DNA from: Candidatus Krumholzibacteriia bacterium
GTDB lineage: Bacteria > Krumholzibacteriota > Krumholzibacteriia > LZORAL124-64-63
Assembly: GCA_030590265.1 (NCBI GenBank)
Contig: JAUUYW010000141.1
Coordinates: forward strand, 1-8,209
Length of the DNA: 8,209 bases
Direction of reading: 5' to 3'
How positions within the stretch are numbered: the first letter of the stretch is position 1; every line of letters begins with the position of its first letter. The notes beneath the pieces are model-generated. The model ran no database searches. It saw only the letters and a program-made list of their open reading frames with translations, and had not been told where the DNA came from. This document shows positions 1 to 6,882 of the stretch, one piece after another. The translations under genes were made by a program, and so were the position numbers.

Positions 1-1542
1 CATCGTTTGCCGCCGGTGAGTCTGGCTGGCCTGTCTTCGGATATTGGACGTCTGCTTTCGGCCGAAAGTGTGGCTCCACATCGAGGCAAAGCCAAACCGG
101 TGCTGATCACCGGAACGGTGGAGGCGCGATTGGAAAAATACGATCACCTTATTCTAGCGGGTATGGCCGAAGGTAAGTTCCCGGCTCGCCGTCGTCGTCC
201 ATTGTTTTTCAAAACGGCTCTGCGGCACCAACTGGGGCTACCGGATTGGCGCCGGTCCGTATCGAGAGACGCGGCTCTGTTTCTGCGTCTTCTTTTTAAT
301 GCTCCAAAAGTTCTGGTGACCTGGCCTACTGAAGAAAGTGGCCGACCGGTTTTGCCCTCACCCTTTGTGGAACGCCTGGCGTTGGCTTTGCCCAATCAGG
401 ATGATCCGCCCATGGCTGAATCTGTTCCTCACTGGAGAAAATCGGTGGATGAGATTGTGGATATCCAGGCCCTGCAAAAACTGTTCGAGGGTGAAAGCCT
501 GAACCCGAAGACTGTTGAAAAAATCCGTCCCTTGAATCGTCTCAGCTGGTCGGCGCTGCGCACCTGGCGGGAGTGTCCTTATCGTCACCTGTTGGCGCGT
601 GGGTTTTTGTTGCACAAGGAAGACGAAGTGCGCGAAGAATTTGGGCGCCGAGACTACGGCAGTCTGGTTCACGCCAGTCTGCACGCTTTTTTGACACCGG
701 GCAATGGAGGCTATGAAGCCTTGCTCGGTGGTCAGGCCACCAAGGCTGAAGAAATTCTGACGGAGATTTCGCGCGGCGAATTTTTGGACCAGGGAGATGA
801 TACAGCTGGCCGCCGTTTGTGGCTGACGAATTTCCAAAGGTCTATTCCTGCACTGGTGGAATATGAGCTGGAACGGTTCAAGGATTGGCGGCCTGTGCTG
901 CTGGAACAGGAATTTGAGCTCCCTATGGAGTCATTACTGGATTGGTTGGCGAAAGAAAACGAGGCTGGTGATCTGGGACTGGATCTCCCATCGGCACCAA
1001 CCATATGCGAGCCCATTGTTTTGCGTGGTGTTATTGACCGGGTGGATGAAAAAGTGACCGCTGCCGATCCTCAATTTCGGCAGGCAGCCATTATCGATTA
1101 CAAAACCGGAAAAATTCCCACGGCCAAAGATGTATCCGGGTTGAATGACCTGCAGATTCTGCTCTACACCGTGGCTTTGGAGTCTGGGGCAATGCTGAAG
1201 GCACCAGCGGCCACCTGGTTGGTCAGTGAAGGTTCTTATTACGGGATCACGAAGGATTTGACGGGGGCACCCAAGACAAAACATTTGTCATGTGGGGGTC
1301 CTGATGGACGGGCCCTGTTGTCTGATGGCGCTCTGGCCCTGGCACACTTGGCTATGGACGCGGCGGACCATAATCAGGAATTCGCGCTCATTCCGGCAGA
1401 ATTATCAGGTGAGGGCGAAAAGAATCTTCCCTGTCGATACTGCGATTTCCGCGGTGTTTGCCGTTTGGAAGACCGAAAACTACCTGGGCCAACAGCTTTG
1501 AAATTGGACAAAATGGTGAATCGCAAGGACGGTGCCTGGTGA
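1..1542 (+). CDS. addB: AddB, helicase-nuclease subunit B, C-terminal part (5' end outside window)
   Basis: AddB partners AddA in the cytoplasmic complex that unwinds and trims double-strand DNA ends before RecA loading. The reading frame is open from base 1, and 513 codons are visible, about half of a usual AddB; the N-terminal part and the start lie upstream. Numbering from base 1, residues 35-60 hold the EARLEKYD...GMAEGKFP stretch typical of the AddB helicase-like core. The nuclease domain follows: LSWSALRTWRECPY at 181-194, the acidic residue of VIDRV (D346), the IIDYKTGK motif (D366, K368) and the QILLY motif (Q385, Y389). Cys192 together with Cys478, Cys481 and Cys487 (CxxCx5C) fits the iron-sulfur cluster that staples AddB-type nuclease domains. 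The nuclease therefore looks intact. Family details are established knowledge; the assignment is from motif recognition. The addA frame begins at its stop codon, so the two are co-transcribed. Confidence 0.93.
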   Translation, partial: HRLPPVSLAGLSSDIGRLLSAESVAPHRGKAKPVLITGTVEARLEKYDHLILAGMAEGKFPARRRRPLFFKTALRHQLGLPDWRRSVSRDAALFLRLLFNAPKVLVTWPTEESGRPVLPSPFVERLALALPNQDDPPMAESVPHWRKSVDEIVDIQALQKLFEGESLNPKTVEKIRPLNRLSWSALRTWRECPYRHLLARGFLLHKEDEVREEFGRRDYGSLVHASLHAFLTPGNGGYEALLGGQATKAEEILTEISRGEFLDQGDDTAGRRLWLTNFQRSIPALVEYELERFKDWRPVLLEQEFELPMESLLDWLAKENEAGDLGLDLPSAPTICEPIVLRGVIDRVDEKVTAADPQFRQAAIIDYKTGKIPTAKDVSGLNDLQILLYTVALESGAMLKAPAATWLVSEGSYYGITKDLTGAPKTKHLSCGGPDGRALLSDGALALAHLAMDAADHNQEFALIPAELSGEGEKNLPCRYCDFRGVCRLEDRKLPGPTALKLDKMVNRKDGAW

Positions 1543-1547
1543 CCATG
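1525..1547 (+). promoter_or_regulatory. Ribosome binding site and addB-addA coupling junction
   Basis: AAGGA at 1525-1529 lies inside the end of addB. Two in-frame addA starts follow: GTG at 1539, nine bases after AAGGA and overlapping the addB TGA (GTGA), and ATG at 1545, fifteen bases after it. Spacing favours the GTG, codon type favours the ATG. Either way the genes touch and translation is probably coupled. Confidence 0.6.
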
Positions 1548-4500
1548 ATAGACCCCATCCTGCAGGCCACAAAAATTCAGCGTGAGGCTGCCGATCCTTC
1601 TTCATCAGTGGTTTTGAAAGCTTCGGCAGGATCGGGAAAAACCAAGGTTCTGGTGGACCGTTTCCTGAGGCTTTGCATCCAGGACCAGGGTGTTCCCATC
1701 AATCCCCGGTCCATTCTGGCCATCACTTTCACCAAAAAAGCAGCGGTGGAAATTCAGCAAAGATTGTTGAAATCAGCCCGCAAACTGGCTTTGGCTCAGC
1801 CGGATCAATTGCACGATATCCTGGTGGAACTATTGGGGAAAGAGAACCCAACATCAGCGGAGAAAATTAACGCGGCAGCACTTTATGAGCTCATCCTGGA
1901 AGACCTTTCCGGGCTGAACGTGGGGACCATCCACAGCTTCTGCCAGCTCATTCTGGGTCGGTTTGCGGCGGATGCGGGCCTGGATCCTCATTTCTCCGTC
2001 CTGGAAGACAACACCGATTTGGTGGAGGAAGCCCTCGACCAGTTGGAAGAGAAAATGGACGAAGATGAGCTCCTCAATGAGGCTGCCGACTGGCTCAAAA
2101 ATGATCCGGCCGGAGTTCGTCGCCAGCTGCAGGATGGCATGAAGGAATCCATGCGGCTGCATCGGTGGTTGGCCACCAAGATGCCTGAGCCGGATGGCGA
2201 TCTCATCCTGCCTGCTTGGAAAAGGTCTGAATTGTTGCCGGAGCTGCTGCTGGATTTGCGGAATTTTCTCTTTCCCGGTCTGCCGTCTGATCGTGAAATT
2301 TCGGTCCTGGAATTTCTGCCCATCATGCACGATGCCCTGGAGCGGTTTTTGAGTGTGGGGCTGGATCAGGTCCACGTTGAGATGGGTGCGGACCTGGAAA
2401 AATCGATGCTCACCGTGACAGAGAAACTGCGAGCCAAAGGTTGGCCTCTGCTGGAGGAACTGAAGGCGATGATTGACGAGTTTTCCGTGCCTGATCCAGG
2501 GTATTTCGCCCTTTCTATTCGCAGCCGGCGGGCCACTGAATTGCTCCAGAAAACAGCCTCACTGGTGCTGACCCAGAAAAATGAGACCAAAACCTTTTCG
2601 AGGGTCAAAAGAGAGGGTTTGGGTACGATCTACAATGGTTTGGTGGTGGAAAACGCCCTGGGGATCATTGAAACCCATCAATTGGTCGGTTTGCTGGAAT
2701 TGTATCAATGGAACTCGGCTTTCCTGACCCTTTTGCTAAGCCTGCTGGATATCACCGACGACTTGAAACGACGCGACCGTGTTATCGATTTTCAGGATCT
2801 TGAAGACATGGCCTGCCGGTTGATGATGGACGAAGGACGGGCCCTGTCGCTCATGCACCGACTGGACGACAACCTCAATCATATCCTGCTGGATGAATTC
2901 CAGGACACCAATTACAACCAGTGGGATATGCTCAAACACATCGTTGATGAGTTTCTTTCCGGGGGTAAGAAAACGGTTTTTGCGGTGGGGGACGTGAAAC
3001 AATCCATCTATGGTTTCCGTGCGGCCGAGCCCGAGTTGTTCGATCTGGTGGATGAAAAAATGAAGCAGATGGAGCAGAAAGTTCTGACTCTGCCCACCAA
3101 TTTCCGCAGCTTGCCGGGAGTTATCGACAGTGTGGGGTGTGCTTTCAACAATGCGCCCTTGGCTGGGTTTTATTCCACCGAGGAGCGGGAATCTGCCAAG
3201 CAGTTTTGCGCCCGCGCGGATTTGCAGGGAACCACCATGGTTCTGCCGCCCTATGCTTCGGCTGAGGCTGTTGATGTTGAGGATGGGAAGAATTGTCCAA
3301 CCAAAAATGACCAACGCAGCGCCGATGAAATGGCCGCCGATGCAGGCGCTCGTCTTGTTCGTCAATTGGTCGACGGCAAAACCCAGACCATGGATGAAAA
3401 TGTTCCCGCTGGCGGGAACCGCGATCTGAACTGGGGCGACATTCTGATCCTGTGCCGCACCCGCACGGAAATAGGCGTCTACGAAAAAGCTTTCCGGGCT
3501 TTCAATATTCCGGTCATGCCGGCAGGCAGGGGCATGCTGGCTGCCAATCGCGAAATCCAGGATGTGCTGGCCCTGTTGCGCTGGTTGGCTTATCCCGCCG
3601 ACGACATTGCTCTGGCAACGGTGCTGCGGTCACCGATTTTCCGTTTCAGCGAGGCCAAATTTCAAAAACTCCTGGCCAAACGAGAGCTCCACCGGCCAGC
3701 CAAGGATGGCGGTTTTCTGGCGCCTTACGGACTGTGGCCAACCTTGCGCAAACTGGCTGGTGATCCGGAGTTCAAAACCACGGTTACCCAGCTCGACAAG
3801 TGGCGCAACCATGTGGGCAACGAAAACAGCCATGATCTTTTGCGAAGAATTTTCCGCGAAGGTCGCCTGCTGGAACGATACGAAACTTCCGCCGACAGCC
3901 AGGTGCGAAGGAACCTGGACCGCCTGTTCGATTTGGCCCTCAGCCCCGAGGTGGCCGGCACACCCACAGTTCGACAACTGAGCGCGGTGATTGAACGGGC
4001 GGCTCGCAGGGGCACCGAAGAAGAGGCCGTCATGCCCGAAGAACAGGGCCATGGCCGGGTGAATTTCATGACCATTCATGGAGCCAAAGGCCTGGAAGCA
4101 CCGGTGGTTCTGCTGGTGGATGCAGATCGCAAACCACTGTCTCGCCAAGGCGTGTTGCGCCTGGTTCCGAAAGAATCTTCGAGCCCCCTGATTTTCAGAG
4201 CGGTGAAAAAATACACCGATGGCATCACTTTGAAATTTGGTGTTGAGTGGGATGAAAAGCATGCTCTCGAAGTGGCCAGCCAGGTGGCTGAGGATCGAAA
4301 TTCCGTCGAGTCGGCCAACCTGTTGTATGTGGCCATGACCCGGGCCAGGGATCGGCTCTATATTTTGGGTGGCGACAAGGAACGGGGGGCCAACCACGAC
4401 AGCATGTTGCGTCAGGTTCAGACGGCTGCCGAAGCGGGGGAGTGCGGGACAATTTTGCTGGAAGATCCCCAGGGATTCCAACGTCCTCCCAAGGCTCTGG

Positions 4501-5180
4501 AGCATGTGGACGGACAAAATGAATTTGGAGAACAGGATCCAGTTGATTCCGCAGTTGACCGTTTCGTGGTCCAGGATTGGACTCCGCCTACTCTTGGCAC
4601 GCGCTACAAAATTGAAACACCTTCCACCCTTGATTCCGAGGGTGAGAGCATCCGCCCCGAAACACCCGGCTCAGATGATTCCCGCCGTCTGGCCATGGAA
4701 CGTGGCAATCGGGTTCATCTTTTGTTGCAACTGGCAGCCGACAGCGGCGTCATGCCTCCAGGGCAGGGACCGGATCACCAGGAAGTTGCCGCTGTGCTGG
4801 CCAACCCGGAACTGGAGTGGATCTTCAAACCCGAGCTGCAAGGCTGGCGGGGATTGAGCGAGGCACCGGCCATCCATCGCCAAGGGGATCTGCCTTCAGG
4901 TGGGAAACAAGAGGTGCGTATCACCGGCACAATTGATCGCCTGGTGGTGCGTGAGAATCGCATTGATATCATCGACTACAAAACAAATCGCACCGGTGGT
5001 GATGAGGAAAAAGTGAAAGAATTTGTCGATCATTACCGGCCCCAGATGGAGTCTTATCAACAGATGATGACCGATATTTACAAGGGATACGAAATCCACA
5101 CCTGGCTGCTGTTCACCGACCCAAAACTAGGGGTTATTCCTGGCATCGCCGGTCGACTGATGGAGGTTGAATCTTCATGA
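1539..5180 (+). CDS. addA: AddA, UvrD-like helicase and PD-(D/E)XK nuclease subunit A
   Basis: AddA is the ATP-driven 3'-5' helicase of AddAB and also carries a nuclease for one DNA strand. With the GTG start the protein is 1213 residues, close to the usual AddA length of about 1200. Superfamily 1 motifs appear in order: Walker A ASAGSGKT (28-35), TFTKKAA (motif Ia), VGTIHSFC, the IDFQDLE segment, DEFQDT (452-457), GDVKQSIYGFR (484-494), NFRS (521-524), TIHGAKG (845-851) and YVAMTRARDR (from 930). The C-terminal nuclease has GNRVH (H1060), GTIDRL (D1133), IIDYKTNR (D1146, K1148) and QMESY (Q1169, Y1173), so it looks catalytically complete. This separates it from UvrD, PcrA and Rep, which lack the nuclease. 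The start was chosen on AAGGA spacing; ATG at 1545 would give 1211 residues. An in-frame ATG at 1458 would overlap addB by 85 bases and add residues with no family character. The stop overlaps the next gene's start. Confidence 0.96.
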   Translation: MTMIDPILQATKIQREAADPSSSVVLKASAGSGKTKVLVDRFLRLCIQDQGVPINPRSILAITFTKKAAVEIQQRLLKSARKLALAQPDQLHDILVELLGKENPTSAEKINAAALYELILEDLSGLNVGTIHSFCQLILGRFAADAGLDPHFSVLEDNTDLVEEALDQLEEKMDEDELLNEAADWLKNDPAGVRRQLQDGMKESMRLHRWLATKMPEPDGDLILPAWKRSELLPELLLDLRNFLFPGLPSDREISVLEFLPIMHDALERFLSVGLDQVHVEMGADLEKSMLTVTEKLRAKGWPLLEELKAMIDEFSVPDPGYFALSIRSRRATELLQKTASLVLTQKNETKTFSRVKREGLGTIYNGLVVENALGIIETHQLVGLLELYQWNSAFLTLLLSLLDITDDLKRRDRVIDFQDLEDMACRLMMDEGRALSLMHRLDDNLNHILLDEFQDTNYNQWDMLKHIVDEFLSGGKKTVFAVGDVKQSIYGFRAAEPELFDLVDEKMKQMEQKVLTLPTNFRSLPGVIDSVGCAFNNAPLAGFYSTEERESAKQFCARADLQGTTMVLPPYASAEAVDVEDGKNCPTKNDQRSADEMAADAGARLVRQLVDGKTQTMDENVPAGGNRDLNWGDILILCRTRTEIGVYEKAFRAFNIPVMPAGRGMLAANREIQDVLALLRWLAYPADDIALATVLRSPIFRFSEAKFQKLLAKRELHRPAKDGGFLAPYGLWPTLRKLAGDPEFKTTVTQLDKWRNHVGNENSHDLLRRIFREGRLLERYETSADSQVRRNLDRLFDLALSPEVAGTPTVRQLSAVIERAARRGTEEEAVMPEEQGHGRVNFMTIHGAKGLEAPVVLLVDADRKPLSRQGVLRLVPKESSSPLIFRAVKKYTDGITLKFGVEWDEKHALEVASQVAEDRNSVESANLLYVAMTRARDRLYILGGDKERGANHDSMLRQVQTAAEAGECGTILLEDPQGFQRPPKALEHVDGQNEFGEQDPVDSAVDRFVVQDWTPPTLGTRYKIETPSTLDSEGESIRPETPGSDDSRRLAMERGNRVHLLLQLAADSGVMPPGQGPDHQEVAAVLANPELEWIFKPELQGWRGLSEAPAIHRQGDLPSGGKQEVRITGTIDRLVVRENRIDIIDYKTNRTGGDEEKVKEFVDHYRPQMESYQQMMTDIYKGYEIHTWLLFTDPKLGVIPGIAGRLMEVESS
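5162..5180 (+). promoter_or_regulatory. Strong ribosome binding site and ATGA overlap for dgkA
   Basis: GGAGG at 5162-5166 is ten bases before the ATG at 5177. The start codon and the addA TGA share bases (ATGA, 5177-5180), a classic arrangement for translational coupling. It fixes the start of the kinase gene. Confidence 0.8.
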
Positions 5181-5530
5181 AATCTTTCCTGATGGGATTC
5201 GTTTACGCCGCCCGGGGATTGCAGGCTGGCTGGCAAGGGCAACGCAACATCAAGGTGATGGTTGGGTTAGCTGTGCTGGCTGTGATTCTGGGTTGGTGGT
5301 TGAAAATCAGCAGTCTCGAATGGGCGGTGGTTTCATTGGCCTGCGGTCTGGTTTTGTCGTTGGAATTGATCAACACAGCGGGCGAAAAACTGGTGGATAT
5401 TCTCAGCCCGGACATTGATCCGCGCTATGGTCAGGTCAAGGATATACTGGCTGGAGCGGTGTTGACAGCCGCCGTATTGGCGGCGGTGGCTGGGGCAGTG
5501 GTTTTTTTGCCCAAGTTGTTGGCTCTTTGA
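5177..5530 (+). CDS. dgkA: DgkA/UdpK-family integral membrane lipid kinase
   Basis: This 117-residue protein belongs to the small prokaryotic DAGK family (PF01219), which phosphorylates diacylglycerol or undecaprenol at the inner membrane with ATP; the family works as a homotrimer. Visible are an amphipathic N-terminus, three hydrophobic segments (about 27-43, 48-66 and 90-113), the hallmark ELINTAGEKLVD (E63, N66, E70, D74) and VKDILAGAV (K88, D89). E63 and E70 match the catalytic base Glu69 and metal ligand Glu76 of the E. coli enzyme. Q22 sits where E. coli has metal ligand Glu28 and where many homologues have the Glu of ERN, which is odd. The substrate cannot be read from sequence; the RN-type first helix looks more like Gram-positive UdpK than E. 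coli DgkA. The gene is coupled to addA by ATGA overlap and is last in the operon. Confidence 0.9.
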   Translation: MKSFLMGFVYAARGLQAGWQGQRNIKVMVGLAVLAVILGWWLKISSLEWAVVSLACGLVLSLELINTAGEKLVDILSPDIDPRYGQVKDILAGAVLTAAVLAAVAGAVVFLPKLLAL

Positions 5531-5537
5531 GTGCTCC

Positions 5538-5568
5538 AAAAAGAAAAGGGGCGTCCAGTTGACGCCCC
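5538..5568 (-). terminator. Rho-independent terminator for the PDZ gene
   Basis: GGGGCGTC (5548-5555) and GACGCCCC (5561-5568) form a perfect 8-bp stem with the five-base loop CAGTT. On the - strand the stem is followed by TTTTCTTTTT (complement of 5538-5547), a good U-tract. It starts 32 bases after the stop codon of the PDZ gene. On the + strand the hairpin is followed by AATATCC, so it lacks a U-tract for the addBA-dgkA operon. Confidence 0.88.
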
Positions 5569-5599
5569 AATATCCAACCCTCATACATTCAAAACCCAA

Positions 5600-6676
5600 T
5601 CACTTTTTCTTCAATTCCTCACGCATCTCCATCAATTCCTCTTTCATCTTTTCCAGCTCTTCGCGCATATCTTCAATTTCGCCTTCACTCTCGGTGATAA
5701 CCCTGATTTCCTTGTGCAGGCCCCGGGGATATCTTGGGGCGGCGTGAGGCATTCCATGGAACAACATTTTGGGACTGCGCACAGTGAATGAATTGTCACC
5801 ACTGACCATCTCAAAATAATTGTCCAGTTGGTCTTCGGGGAGGTCACCCAGGGTGAGGGTTCTCAACTGGTCCTCGCCCTTGCGAACGATCTGGATTTTC
5901 ATTTCTTCTTCGGCTTTGGTGCCGCTCATGGCACTGTGCACATCGGCAGCCGATTCAATATCCTCGTCACCCATTTTGATGATGATGTCACCTGCTTGGA
6001 GGCCGGCTTTTTCCGCGGGGCTGTCTTCGCTCACCGAAGTGATCAAGGCGCCTTTGCCGTCTTCAACCTTGAAATAGTTGCCCATTTGTTCGTTGATGTC
6101 ATCGAGCTCCACGCCCATGAAACCACGATTTTCGTGCAGGCCTTCCATTCCTTTTAACATAATTGTCAGATCATCATCACCGCCGTTGTGCCAGACGAAA
6201 ACATCTTTGTCATCATGGCCAAACTTCGAATAGCCGTGGAAATCATCGTCGTCGTCACTGTAAAACGTGAAAACTTTTTTGGACCGTTCACCCAACTCCA
6301 CGTTGAGGGTTTTTTCCTTGCCATCGCGCAAGACAACCACTTCGACTTCGTCGCCGGGGGAAAAGGATCCGACGGCCTTGGTCAGGGCTTTGTAATCGTC
6401 AAGATCTTCGCCTTGGAATTTGATGATCACGTCACCGTCTTGGAGGCCTGCTTTTTCGGCGGGACTGTCTTCGATGACTTCACTGACCAGAACGCCGTTG
6501 GAGTCGTCCAGATCCATGGCTTCGGCCAAACTGGAGTCGATATCCTGCAGCATAACGCCCAGGTATCCTCTTTTTTCGCTCTTGTCACCGGCCAGCGAAA
6601 GGGTGGCAATCAGCATGAAAAGTACAGTTATCAGTGTGATGGCAGGTGTTTTGGAGGCTGCCTTGGAGACGCTCAT
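5600..6676 (-). CDS. Exported protein with two PDZ domains and C-terminal coiled coil
   Basis: The protein is 358 residues. An N-terminal signal peptide (hydrophobic 11-29, likely cut after SLA at 29) sends it out of the cytoplasm. PDZ1 covers about 37-129 (GYLGV ligand loop, then SPAEKAGLQDGDVIIK) and PDZ2 about 185-280 (GFMGV, then SPAEKAGLQAGDIIIK). This is the HtrA/DegP PDZ style, but there is no trypsin-like domain and no His-Asp-Ser triad, so it is not a protease on its own. Between the PDZs, about 131-184 is rich in Asp, His and aromatic residues, including five Asp in a row at 141-145. The last 28 residues (331-358) are Glu/Lys/Met heptads predicting a coiled coil, perhaps for oligomerisation. 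The start at 6676 was chosen because AAAGGA lies six bases upstream and the signal peptide begins there; an in-frame ATG at 6739 would add 21 residues before it. A role as periplasmic adaptor or scaffold is inference. The gene is transcribed alone. Confidence 0.9.
   Translation of the reverse strand: MSVSKAASKTPAITLITVLFMLIATLSLAGDKSEKRGYLGVMLQDIDSSLAEAMDLDDSNGVLVSEVIEDSPAEKAGLQDGDVIIKFQGEDLDDYKALTKAVGSFSPGDEVEVVVLRDGKEKTLNVELGERSKKVFTFYSDDDDDFHGYSKFGHDDKDVFVWHNGGDDDLTIMLKGMEGLHENRGFMGVELDDINEQMGNYFKVEDGKGALITSVSEDSPAEKAGLQAGDIIIKMGDEDIESAADVHSAMSGTKAEEEMKIQIVRKGEDQLRTLTLGDLPEDQLDNYFEMVSGDNSFTVRSPKMLFHGMPHAAPRYPRGLHKEIRVITESEGEIEDMREELEKMKEELMEMREELKKK
5976..6029 (-). repeat. Intragenic direct repeat, copy in PDZ2
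   Basis: This 54-base segment encodes the SEDSPAEKAGLQAGDIIIK region. It aligns without gaps to 6420-6473 with seven mismatches by hand count. It reflects duplication of the PDZ domain within the gene. Confidence 0.8.
6420..6473 (-). repeat. Intragenic direct repeat, copy in PDZ1
   Basis: Partner of the copy at 5976-6029, offset by 444 bases (148 codons), so the frame is preserved. It encodes the EDSPAEKAGLQDGDVIIK region of PDZ1. Identity outside this core is clearly lower. Confidence 0.8.
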
Positions 6677-6682
6677 GGGGTG

Positions 6683-6688
6683 TCCTTT
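6683..6688 (-). promoter_or_regulatory. Ribosome binding site of the PDZ gene
   Basis: On the - strand AAAGGA is six bases before the ATG at 6676. It decides for this start over the upstream in-frame ATG at 6739. Confidence 0.75.
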
Positions 6689-6731
6689 CAGGAGTATGGC
6701 AATGCGGGGGATGCATTGGTAACCCAAAGTA

Positions 6732-6756
6732 TACGCCAACTTTCAGCGCGGGTTCC
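6732..6756 (-). promoter_or_regulatory. Candidate ECF-sigma-type promoter for the PDZ gene
   Basis: Read on the - strand, GGAAC (complement of 6752-6756) is followed after exactly 16 bases by CGTA (complement of 6732-6735). This is the spacing and composition of many ECF sigma promoters (AAC-rich -35, CGT-type -10). Transcription would begin near 6725, giving a leader of about 50 bases. A TATACT (6733-6728) overlaps it and could serve as a housekeeping -10 instead. The match is from reading only. Confidence 0.4.
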
Positions 6757-6795
6757 TTGAAATCAGCCGTTTTTCCCCAAAAACAGCAATTCATG

Positions 6796-6804
6796 TGTTA
6801 TAAT
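6796..6804 (+). promoter_or_regulatory. Extended -10 promoter element for the lamin-tail gene
   Basis: TGTTATAAT is a perfect TATAAT with the TGn extension. No convincing -35 lies 16-18 bases upstream, which is acceptable for extended -10 promoters. The start would fall near 6811, giving a leader of about 72 bases before the ATG at 6883. Confidence 0.6.
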
Positions 6805-6810
6805 TTATGG

Positions 6811-6816
6811 ATTATA
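6811..6816 (-). promoter_or_regulatory. Possible second -10 element, opposite strand
   Basis: ATTATA reads TATAAT on the - strand, six bases from the + strand TATAAT. It could drive the PDZ gene with a leader of about 130 bases. The region 17 bases upstream has no clear TTGACA, only a run of seven T, so support is weak. Confidence 0.3.
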
Positions 6817-6819
6817 GTG

Positions 6820-6845
6820 CCGGATTGAAAAAAACACCGGTTTTT
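6820..6845 (+). other. Weak hairpin with T-run in the lamin-tail leader
   Basis: CCGG at 6820-6823 can pair with CCGG at 6837-6840 across a 13-base A-rich loop, followed by TTTTT at 6841-6845. Four base pairs are too few for a confident terminator or attenuator. An alternative AAAAA/TTTTT pairing competes with it. Confidence 0.2.
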
Positions 6846-6868
6846 AGTTGTTTAATGATCTTGGTCTG

Positions 6869-6875
6869 CAGGGAG
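6869..6875 (+). promoter_or_regulatory. Ribosome binding site of the lamin-tail gene
   Basis: CAGGGAG ends seven bases before the ATG at 6883, good Shine-Dalgarno spacing. The signal peptide starts directly at that ATG. Confidence 0.65.
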
Positions 6876-6882
6876 TTTCCCA

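Noticed and set aside
3630..4517. Open frame of 295 codons on the - strand within addA.
   Set aside because: It is antisense to conserved helicase motifs of addA and its translation is low-complexity in style with no domain I recognise.
853..5397. CTGGTGGA occurs six times on the + strand (853, 1650, 1821, 3045, 4113, 5390), which looks like a Chi-type recombination motif near addAB; one copy extends to the E. coli Chi octamer at 4112-4119.
   Set aside because: All six copies are in frame as Leu-Val-Asp/Glu with the favoured codons CTG and GTG, so codon use explains them. Genome-wide counts by strand would be needed to revive the idea.
6677..6739. Upstream in-frame ATG at 6739 as start of the PDZ protein.
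   Set aside because: It would put 21 residues, including a Cys and an Arg, ahead of a normal signal peptide. The ATG at 6676 has AAAGGA at ideal spacing, and the likely transcript start near 6725 would exclude 6739.
6188..6760. Open frame of 190 codons on the + strand opposite the PDZ gene.
   Set aside because: It is a mirror of the PDZ gene, which has the signal peptide, PDZ motifs, ribosome binding site and terminator on the - strand.
6820..6845. Attenuator or riboswitch in the lamin-tail leader.
   Set aside because: The leader is only about 72 bases, the stem is four base pairs with a large loop, and no known riboswitch core is recognisable.
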